A stretch of DNA of 26,367 nucleotides, from the NCBI GenBank assembly GCA_021441665.1, contig JAGYYN010026097.1, forward strand, positions 1-26,367, written 5' to 3'. Positions 10,621-19,486 of the stretch are shown piece after piece (the stretch's first letter is position 1; each line of letters opens with the position of its first letter). Source of the stretch: Euplotes cf. woodruffi 2 WChen-2021. Taxonomy: Eukaryota; Ciliophora; Spirotrichea; Euplotida; Euplotidae. Below the pieces are notes generated by a model, which did no database searches, was not told the origin of the DNA, and was given only the letters and a program-made list of their open reading frames with translations. Made by a program: the position numbers and the translations under genes.

Positions 10621-12051
10621 CTATGAGTCTTCGTGCAGGTAAAAGTGAAGCTGCATTACTGCTTCATTAAAGTCAGCTGTGCTTTCTGGGTAAAAATTTG
10701 ACTCGTTTTTGTATTCATTTTCGATATCTGACACTTTGATTTTGTTTATAAGACTGTGGAGCTCGGACTCGTTGCTTACATTCGATAGAATCTGATGTCA
10801 GTCATTGTAGTTTAGCTTTAAAGCAGTTGGCAATTCGATTAGGTCTTTTAGTCTAAATCTTTCGCTAAATTCAATATCTTTCGGAACAGTTACGCGATGA
10901 TTTCTCTTATGTTTACTTTAAAATTCGAGTATTCCCAGATTGTTTAATTTTATCGATATATTCTTTTTCTAATTTTGCTCTGAGCAACCGTCTTATATGC
11001 TCTTGAACACCAAATGCTTCAAATACAGATTTGAATCTTGTTTTTGAAACACTTCTGGTTTTAGGATTATTCAAAATGGTCGGTTTGAATGATCATTCAG
11101 TGCTTTCTTGATTAAATTTGATTTCTCTCTGCACATTTACTTTATTTTCAATTTGCTGCTTCCACTGAACACCAAATTCATACATATTTTCTAAATTAAA
11201 TCATGATTAAACTAAACCTTACTATATCGATCTTGTGAAGGGCTTTCATTTTTGTATTTAGGCGATTTTGATTTCTTCATTTTCGCCTTCGATTTATTTG
11301 CTGTTATCAATCACGGGTTGCTTTTTGAAGCATTAATACCAGTGTGCAGTCGATGGACTCGACTCTTCTGATCTCTTGACTTGATCTTATCATCAAATGC
11401 ATTTTTTAGTTGATTACCGACTTGAAAACTACTTTGCATATCTCTATATTTCCCGTCTTGATTTTTAGCCTCATTATCACTGCGTTGCTTCACCATCTTG
11501 TTGCTGTGAGAGACCGGTGGCTTACTGTTAGTCTTTTGTATTGGAGACTTGCTCTTTCTATAATTACCAATAAAGGTTCAAAATCCTTACTTGATCCGCT
11601 TCTTTTTTCTCTGAGTAATCCTCGGCTGAGGACTAATCTCACTTTTAGCTGGAGTGTAGCTGTCAAGTAGAGGGTGGGAGCCGAAGGAGTCGTTGATGTG
11701 TGCGATCTCGTTGATACTGTTCACTAACAGCAACTCTCCTTCTGACTGTTCGTTCACTTGGTATTTGGAGTTATAATACAACTCCCTAATACCGTTTGAT
11801 GGTTCAGCGGCCTCTTGGTTTCAAAAGTGAGGCACGAACTCATCGTCCAATAAGTATTCGTTAGAATTTGAGTATGGTAAAATACAACTGTAATCTTGAT
11901 TGCTCTGCCGACTCTTAGAATGTATTTTATTAACTCCAGTTCTTTCATATGAACTGTCATTCCTACCCTGCATGATTGTCGATACAGCAGTGGTTGAGTC
12001 TGAGTAGGTCTGCAGATTGCATATTCTGCGGAAGCTGGAAACACTCGACAT
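10621..12051 (-). CDS. Unknown basic protein with an ECSFKPTI motif
   Basis: Exons 12051-11591, 11557-11223 and 11190-10621 are joined by introns of 33 and 32 nt. The first two exons code for a Ser/Asn/Lys-rich, probably disordered region. The third contains ECSFKPTILNNPKTRS, a variant of the 'E-C-T-F-x-P-x-I' motif common in ciliary and basal-body proteins of protists; its Cys is a TGA. A helix FGVQEHIRRLLRAKLEKEY follows. The exon sum is one base over whole codons. A TAA after AAG at 10913-10918 must be bypassed, either by a +1 shift (454 aa) or by a 52-nt GTAAAC...TTTAG intron (437 aa); both give the same downstream frame. The intron is the simpler reading. The gene ends at TAG 10621-10623. 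Confidence 0.75.
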
Positions 12052-12429
12052 TATAGTACTCAATATTATTTCAATATAATTAACTGCAAATATCGGTAAA
12101 TAAAGGGATTTAGTGAAGACTGCAGTCGATTGGTGTTAATCATATAATTCTTGGAATGGAGAGTCACATTCACATTTTGATATATGGTTTGTAATCTGTT
12201 TGATAACGAGAGTTAAAAAAATATTTTGGCTTAAAATCTTCAAATGATGCAATATAATATAAATTTGAATAATACAATTATATATTTTCATATGTATTTT
12301 AGCAGTGAGTATTCAGGAGACGAAGGCAACGAGAGAAAGTATTGGAAGTATAATTAATTAAATTATATTTTTGATTCGAAATCACTGTATTTTAAATCTT
12401 TCAAGCAAGAAAATACAACCCCGTTAAAA
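12052..12429. other. Spacer between divergent genes, with a possible upstream exon
   Basis: AT-rich region between the start of the minus-strand gene and the next + gene. The piece 12303-12345 follows a TATTTTAG acceptor and reads SSEYSGDEGNERK in one frame. This may be a 5' exon of the downstream gene, but no frame joins it cleanly. Otherwise I see nothing here except the breakage motif at 12067. Confidence 0.35.
12067..12076 (-). other. Breakage-motif match upstream of the ECSFKPTI gene (TATTGAAATA on minus strand)
   Basis: Perfect HATTGAAaHH on the coding strand of the minus-strand gene, ending 15 nt before its ATG. The same ten bases recur at 25985-25994. Confidence 0.4.
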
Positions 12430-15400
12430 ATGTGACATTCCATCAAGGAAGAAGACGAATTATCTGGCACTGATATTAATGCAACTCCAATGCATGATTT
12501 CTCATTAAATCTTGAAAGCAATGGGTTTAATTCGTCAGAAAACTCGAAGTCATTTGAGATCAGACGCTCTATGATCGAAAGAAACAATAAAAACACAATA
12601 GAGAAACTCAACCCAATTTTAGATGAAAATCAAACTGAAAATGGCGGAAATATTCAAATTGACAACGCTAAAAATAATGCAATTGTGCAAAAGCAGCAAA
12701 ATGAAGTTGATAAAAATAAAAATAGTTTAAACAGCCAACTTTTAAAATCTGAAAGTAAGTATTTAAATTTTAGTAAAATTACGCATTAAATTCGGTGATT
12801 TCCGTTAAATCAATTTAAATAGCAGATAAGATTGATATGCAAAACAGATTAAATGAAAATATTGAATCCTTTGCCGATGTTAGCAATAACTCTCCAGTTG
12901 GCATTGATTTAAAATCAAACAGGTCTCAAAACTGCCACAAACATAGTGAATCTGATATTCGATACAACACTAGATTTTTAAAATATCAGGGAAAAGAAGA
13001 CATGCTCCAAGGGAAATAAATATTTAGAGCAAAAGAGGGCGAAGCACAATATTTCAAGTATTACTGAACGAAATTCCCTCCAAATTGGGCAAAAGTCATC
13101 AATAAATTCGAACTCTCAAAATGACAAGGAATTGCAAAATTCGTGGTCTCACAGCAACTTAGTTGATGCGAAGTTGCAGAGAAGTCACAGGTTAGATAAA
13201 TAATTGAAAGTAATTCATTAGTATCTTTAGGAATATTCATCAAAATATAATTAAAAGACTCAAAAACAATCTCAGCTCAAAGGGGACCTATAAACACGAC
13301 GACATCAAAGCGGTAAGGAAGGAGAATCCAAAGTCGCAGCTAGATAAATATGCCCCTCTCCAAACCAACGAATCAAAGCATAAAGAAACATGATTTAACA
13401 AGACTATTGACTTGCAAAGCAACCTTAGTGGCGAGCTGTACAACGGGCTAGAAACTGAAAAGTTCGTTCCTGTGAACTCAAACGACAGGGACTGAAGGAC
13501 TGGCTGTGAGACTCAGCGCAGAACGTATCACATACCGAAGCAAGACAGCAGACTCACTTACGACTTCATTAGCTCAAGAGACTCTCTCGACTCCAAGTAA
13601 GCCTTAAGTCCGTTATTAGTAGGAAAATTAGAGAAATCGAGAGAAATAAAAAGTTCTTGCTCGAAGGCAAGAAAAAGAGCCAAGCTAATTCATATATGAA
13701 AGAAGGAAAGATTTTGAAGTCGCTTAAAAAGACTTCAAACACGTTATCAACAGGATATATAAAACCGTTTAACCCAATTGCTCTTGATAGTTACGATTCA
13801 TCAATTATGAACGCAAATAAGCTAAGTGGATACTCACTCAAAGACGATGTGCTCGCCACGAAGACTATTAATTCACTAAACCACGCTTCAAGTGATTGAG
13901 GAAGAAAGCCAAAAGTAAGCATGAGGCAAAATTATTTAAAGAGGAATAAGTAAAATCAATAATTTAAGCTCGACGTCAAATCTTCACAGACAGATGGTAT
14001 CGAGTAAATCGTATACGACTCTGTTTAATCGCCATTTTGCAAAGCAGAATGCATCAAGTTCACAAGACTCAGATAGATGGAAGCAGCTAGAAAAGATAGG
14101 GCAGGAAAAAGGCATTAGAAAATGAGAGATCAAGCTCGTAAACCACTCACAAGAAAGTATAAAATCTGCTGGTCATAATGGATTGAAGGACAGCGACCAA
14201 CGGCCATTTACAACGAGGGAATTTAACACCCACTCCGCAGAGGTTTACAAATACAAGTCTAATCCTTGATTTAATTATGACAACGATGCGAGAATGTCTT
14301 TGAACAACCAAAAGCAAATTGATAAAATATCCAAGCTCGAGCATCGAATAAGCGTTCTTGAGTACAAACGCGAATACGAGCTCAAGCAAGCTATGATAAG
14401 AGAGCAGGAAATTCGCCACGAATGCGACGCGATTTTGAAGGCCAAAGAGACTGAGCTTGAAAACTCAAGAAACCAGATAAACCACTTGCTGAGAATAATT
14501 GAGCAAATGACAACGGTTAAAATTAAAGAAACTTCGACGTTAGAATCCAAAGGTTCATCAACCGAAAGAAAGAACAGCGACGATAATAGAATTATCATCC
14601 AAGAAAGACTCGAAATTACAGATGAAGGCAACAGCCTGATGTATCCTAGCGATGGGCATCGAAAATAATGCAGCAACCGAAATTTGTATGCATTTTTATT
14701 TTAGTTAAAATAACGATATAAATTTTAGCGATTCCAAATTTTTGAATAAAATACTCCAGCCAAGATATGAAAAATATTGATAAATCTCTACTAAAATTTA
14801 ACGATTTCTCTTGTGACAGTGATTCAAAGCCGTCTGCATTCGCGATGGTCTCTCCAACTTGCAGTAATACTTCAGAAGGAGTAGTAGGAATCTTTGTGAA
14901 TGAAGTCAAGCGAAATGTCAAGAACTCAAAGCCTGAGCCTGAGTCAGGGGAAGATACATTTAGTCCATTCAATATCAAGCTTCCTGAAACTGAAATTATT
15001 TGCAATACAATTAATTCTTTAAACTTCGCAAAGAATAGGAGAAACACAGAATGAACGTTAAACAGAAAAATCAAAGAAGCAGATTTAAAGAAACCAGAGA
15101 TCGAATTGATGTAAATTACTATTTAAGAACTCAATCGGCTGCTAATACTTTTATTTAGCCAGAACAGAGAAATTCCATTATACAGTGAGCAAAATGTAAG
15201 CCTCCGTTAATAATCATTTAGTCATCATGAAAGGTTTTGAGAGAAAAACTCGAAAGCTTAAGGACTCCTTCTTCATCAGTGTTTAAATAAAGCTCAACAG
15301 AATTGCTCGAGGTTTGACTACAACTATAAAGACGAAAATACGATCGTAGAAGAATCAAAAAGCTTCGCTACCAAGACAGTAAAGACTGTTCAAAGTAACT

Positions 15401-15807
15401 CAAAGGCAAAGGCGAAGTTTACAGCAGTTGAGAGCCATCTTGCTGATAAGTATGCCGAACCGCATGCAAAATTTGTTAACCTCGATGCCAGAGTTAAGCA
15501 TAACTCAAGCTTGGCACTTGATAAAGAAGTGCATGAAGACTCTGAAGATACGATGACTTATGAAAACTACAACATTACGAACAAATCTGTTGTCAAACCA
15601 GTAGAAAAGAAAGAAAATAATGGCCAATCAAATGCTTTCCTCGAAGCTCAGATGAGATGAGTCATCGAAAGGATGAATACGTTCCTCGACCGAGTTGGGC
15701 AACAAGACTTAAGCCACGATAATGTAAAAGACGACGAGTGAATGACTGAAAAGGACTTAGAGCGGAAGATTAAACTGCTAGATAGAAGAATTTCGCAATT
15801 TAACTAA
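12430..15807 (+). CDS. Very long Asn/Ser/Lys-rich coiled-coil protein with up to four +1 frameshift sites
   Basis: I do not recognise the family. Blocks 12430-12754, 12823-13190, 13231-13596, 13620-14685, 14729-15110, 15159-15195 and 15222-15807 are linked by introns of 68, 40, 23, 43, 48 and 26 nt. They total 3130 bases, which is 1042 codons once four single bases are skipped. The shift points are AAA-TAA at 13014-13019, 14663-14668 and 15285-15290, and AAG-TAA at 13948-13953; the last could instead be a 19-nt intron. A coiled-coil helix lies at about nt 14300-14530 (KISKLEHRISVLEYKREYE...). The rest is polar and low-complexity. At 14663 the alternative is that one gene ends there and a second starts at ATG 14767. 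In favour of one gene, a canonical 43-nt intron restores exactly the downstream frame. The true 5' end may lie further left. Confidence 0.65.
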
Positions 15808-16120
15808 CTATTAAATTTAATTTTGACAGAACTCAATTATTTCGATAAGCCTAATTATTATTTAATATTATAGTTTAAAAATGCGAGAATTACGGACAAC
15901 AACACAGGTGAAGTCCAACAAGCCTATCAAATTTATTATTTGATATCAAATTTTTACACAAGCAGGTTAGATAAAAAACATAGCTGATGAGATTATATAA
16001 ACTTATTTATTAAAAAAAGATTTCCGACAACATTAATTGCTAAATCAATTATAGATTAGCTTAATGAACTTTTGAAGAAATCGCAGGATTTCTTAAAATA
16101 GTAAACTTTGTGTACGATGC
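15808..16120. other. Spacer between convergent genes
   Basis: AT-rich, 313 bp, lying between two 3' ends. It holds only a 30-codon open frame (ATG near 15880), which I do not regard as a gene. There is no breakage-motif match. Confidence 0.5.
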
Positions 16121-16936
16121 TTAAAATATAACTCACGCGCAGCTGCTTCCCTTTTTATCAGTCTGCTCAACTGTCACTTTCTTTTGAGATTTTCTCGGTG
16201 GGCTTTCTCTCGCAGCTTTTCTTACTTCAGAAATCGTGTCCAATTCAACAGTTTTAATTTTGCTGCGGAGGTTTTCTTGACTTTGTAGCAGTAAAAGTGA
16301 GTCTGAATATACATTCTCCATACTGTTGATTTTCACCTGGTTTGAGAGCTTATTTCTTTCCAGCCCTTGCTGTTTGCTAAATTGAAAATTTTTAGTAAAG
16401 AAAAGCTTGCAAATAAAATTTAATGACGTATTTGCAAATTTTAAACGAGTTTTTAACTGCCATTTTAAATTGACTTACATTTTTCTTCATTTTTAGATAA
16501 TTAAGAGCTTTAATCTTCGCTTCATCCAACCCATTCTTGTCTGAAATTTCAAAGAAAAAGTTTGCGCTGCCGTTATCTGCGTTTTTTGATAAATTTTCTT
16601 TCTCTTCTGTATAAAATTTTTGCTTTTAAATTAAGATATCAAAACGGTAATTTTTGGTTGCTGACAAATAAAAATGCGATGGATCAATATTATAATCAGT
16701 TCAAAATTTAGATTTGTAAATGCAATCCATACAAGCGTGGTAATCTATTTTATTAATAAAGACTCCGACAACAGCTTTAATTTCTTACCTTGATCTTCGA
16801 CTTTGAATCACCCATTCAGAAGTTTTGAAGCTGGATTGCTGATTGAAAAATCGTATTTATTTCTGTAGTTCGGATTGAATGAAGGATACTCTATACCAAT
16901 TGTAAATATCAAATCGCATAAATAGGAGTATGTCAT
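16121..16936 (-). CDS. Unknown small basic protein, three exons
   Basis: Exons 16936-16799, 16616-16479 and 16369-16121 are joined by introns of 182 and 109 nt and sum to 175 codons (174 aa). The second intron is taken to end at CAAACAG. If it ends seven bases earlier at ATTTAG, an AAA-TAA is met at once and a +1 shift would be needed to reach the same frame. The C-terminal half is hydrophilic (LRSKIKTVELDTISEVRKAA then a Pro/Arg/Lys tail). The last codons GSSCACVIF include one TGA and end Cys-Val-Ile-Phe before TAA. This resembles a CaaX-type prenylation end, although Phe in the last place is uncommon. No known family is recognised. Confidence 0.6.
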
Positions 16937-17088
16937 TCTTAGTCAACTCCTGAGATTTATAGAGATTTCATTTACAAATAATCTATTTCGATATTCGTAA
17001 GCTGTCCAATACCATAAAGTTCAAATCAAGCTTTATAAAGCATGAAATTTTTATAATGCCGCGACTATATATAAGCGAATAAATTTCC

Positions 17089-17531
17089 ATGCTTCAAATC
17101 TTCTTTGCTAGAGTTAACCAATATTTGATAACTGAAGAATTTTAAATCTGATTTACTTGCTGAACTAAAAGTTTAATATTTTTACAGAATCTAAAAATCG
17201 CTTTCCAATTTCTTTTAAAAACACGATAAAAAGAATTTGTAACAGTAGCTGTATTTTAGCTTAAAGAAAAGCAAGAGATCGAAGAGGATAAAGGAATTTT
17301 CAGTATTTTAATGCTGTAAATTGCTTTACAGTCAAAGATTTGAAAAATCTTATTCCAACAATCACAACTGCTGACTGACTCACTCTGCAATGACGACTAG
17401 GAATATGCAGACTTTTAATTTTAGTAAAACTAAGTCTCACCGAAAGTGATCAGAAGTGATATGAAACTGAGGAATTAAAATGTTTCAGACAAATTTGCAA
17501 CTTTGATAGATCAAACACTGCGAGATGCTAA
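17089..17531 (+). CDS. Small Cys-rich protein, unknown (99 aa)
   Basis: Exons 17089-17112, 17138-17170, 17260-17302 and 17332-17531 are joined by introns of 25, 89 and 29 nt and give exactly 100 codons. After a short N-terminus and an acidic helix (KEKQEIEEDKG), the last exon reads through three TGA codons. It is rich in Cys and Leu (TADCLTLQCRLGICRLLILV). The donor of the second intron (GTTTAA) is weak, so the first two exons are less sure than the last two. A TATATATAAG stretch sits about 15 nt before the ATG. It is not a Euplotes pheromone as far as I can see: there is no clear signal peptide and the Cys spacing differs. Confidence 0.45.
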
Positions 17532-17986
17532 ATAATCAGCTCTATTTTTTTAATTAAATCAAAAAAATACATATTGGACTTGCTGAAAAACTAAATTTTA
17601 AAGGTTAAATTGAAATACAAAAATCATAAAATTTTAAATTAATTGTAGCTTTCTTTAAAATGAAGGTTCATTTGATTTTTGATTTAAATTAATTGATATA
17701 TCAGGCAGGAGATTGATACACAACATGCATATTATCTTAATATTCATAGCTGAAGAGCCTCTATTAAAGCGAAATTAATTTGGAAGGATTTCGATTATGT
17801 TTTAGATATTTAAATATATCAACATAAAAGATATACTCAATTGGTTAAAATATTGATTTTACAAATTATTCATATCCTTATCGGTCAAGAGTCAATTAAA
17901 ATGCCTCGATACAGTCTACACAAATATATACGTTAATATTCTCAATATTTTAAATTTTTATAATAACTGAAATTCTATTTTAATAA
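17532..17986. other. Spacer between convergent genes
   Basis: Very AT-rich, with no supported open frame. It contains one perfect breakage-motif match at 17608-17617. Confidence 0.5.
17608..17617 (+). other. Breakage-motif match (AATTGAAATA)
   Basis: Perfect HATTGAAaHH, 77 bp past the stop of the small Cys-rich gene and identical to the copy at 6962-6971. Confidence 0.3.
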
Positions 17987-18502
17987 CTATAAGTCTTTTT
18001 GATAGGTTATACTTAAATTTGACGAGCATTTCTTACTTTTAAAGGCAATCAGAATGATGAATAGCCACAATAAGTTATTGAAATGATAAAGCAGTGGTAT
18101 CAACTGTAGTCTCACTGCAAAAAATATAACAGCTGCATAAATACTACCTTCTATCTCGCATGTACGAGACTTGTTCTTGCCAAATGCTTTGTCTAGCATT
18201 GAGCAGTTAGTCTCTGAAGCTTGATCAGAGACTTTTTGGTTGTCTTTAAGCTGTTTCTCCCTTCCACCATCAAAATAAACCTGGTCTGAATTTAACTCTC
18301 TGCTTATTAAGTCAGTCATCTTCTGTACGATGAAAAGAATTTTAGCGAAAAAGGCGAATAATATTTTGAATGCAGTAAAACCAACACATTTAAGCATATT
18401 TTTAAGATTAATTCCATATTTGCTAATGATTGGTAGTTTATCATAATAAAAAATGAGTTTTAAGGATTATTACAGCCTGAAGCGGTAGACATATTCCTTC
18501 AT
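17987..18502 (-). CDS. Small membrane protein, unknown, two hydrophobic segments
   Basis: Exon 18502-18474 joins exon 18422-17987 through a 51-nt intron (155 codons). Hydrophobic segments lie near the N-terminus (VGFTAFKILFAFFAKILFIV) and near the C-terminus (LQLIPLLYHFNNLLWLFIIL), with a charged soluble loop of about 60 residues between them. A further 33-nt GTAGTA...TTGCAG piece inside the second exon could be an optional intron, since it has no stop and keeps the frame. Its removal would shorten the protein by 11 residues. No family is recognised. Confidence 0.6.
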
Positions 18503-18620
18503 CTTACTATGTAAATAATTAAATATAACTCAAAATTTATCCTTTTATTTATAATATAAAATTTTCTCCAAAATTAAATTCGTATCTAAAGTTAAAATAT
18601 TGAAAGCAAATATCGTCTGG

Positions 18621-19355
18621 CTAAAATTGGCTTCTGTCGCAGTTATCGAGTTGCACCGTTACAAAATCTCAAATATCTCTTTCATACGTGGACCTGCCGA
18701 ACAACGGAGATGAAAGGTCAGTAGTCAGCCTTTTAAACTTCCGATCAAATATTTTATAGTTCGCTTTCAGTTCTTTATAAATCTCTAAAGAAGGCTTTGG
18801 ATAGCTCGTCATAAAGCTAGTTTTATTTTGATTTGTTGCGAGGTGACTGTCGATTCCAATCAATTTAGAGAGACACATATTCTGCTTTCGCCTTCGCAGC
18901 TGGCTTTCTTTTTGTTGAACTAGCTTTTGTAAGTGTTCTTCGAGCTTAGTCACCCTCGGCGACTCTGAAAATACTCTATCGTACTGTGTCTTATTAGAGT
19001 CATCGAATTTTAGTTTAAGATTAGCTCGAGAAATCTTGAAAGTCTTCCCGATCTCTTGTCGCTGGTTTAACTTAAGATAGTCAGAGATCGGCTGATCTGA
19101 GAACTTATTTCATAGCTGCAGTAATTTTCTCCGGTTCATCATCGCATCAAATTTTGATGGATTGAGACAAGGATTATTTGTACTTTTGGTACCAGAAAGC
19201 TGTGCACTTGGAGTCCTGGAATTATGCTTGGAGCTGGAATAATTACTGTACCTTAACTCCCGCTCTAACTTCAGTTGCACTATGGTTCTTTTACTAGTCT
19301 TGTGAAATAATTTGTTTGCTGAAGGCTCATGAATTCGGTCTGTTAGTGATTCCAT
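18621..19355 (-). CDS. Unknown basic, intronless protein (244 aa)
   Basis: A single open frame from ATG 19353-19355 to TAG 18621-18623 if TGA is Cys. In-frame TGA codons occur at LLQL-C-NKFSD and YERDI-C-DFV; under the standard code it would be two fragments. The protein is rich in Lys, Arg and Ser, with a helical stretch VTKLEEHLQKLVQQKESQLR of possible coiled-coil type and no membrane segment. No family is recognised. Confidence 0.75.
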
Positions 19356-19357
19356 TC

Positions 19358-19367
19358 TTTTTCAATA
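19358..19367 (-). other. Breakage-motif match abutting the ATG of the 244-aa gene (TATTGAAAAA on minus strand)
   Basis: Perfect HATTGAAaHH on the coding strand, ending only 2 nt before the start codon. With the + copy at 19464 it brackets the spacer between two divergent genes. Confidence 0.4.
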
Positions 19368-19463
19368 TATAAATAATTAAAATTCTTTGGTTGGTTGAGT
19401 TATTCGAATTAATAAAATATCTCTTTGAGTAAATTTAATAATCTAAATCCTTATCTAATTTGG

Positions 19464-19473
19464 TATTGAAATT
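19464..19473 (+). other. Breakage-motif match upstream of the long + gene (TATTGAAATT)
   Basis: Perfect HATTGAAaHH, ending 13 nt before ATG 19487 on the coding strand. Confidence 0.4.
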
Positions 19474-19486
19474 TTATATAATAAAA

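Noticed and set aside
15929-15945. A 17-base sequence identical to the first 17 bases of the window
   Set aside because: It is pure low-complexity AT-rich sequence. One such pair by chance is not surprising at this length and composition, and the flanks do not match.
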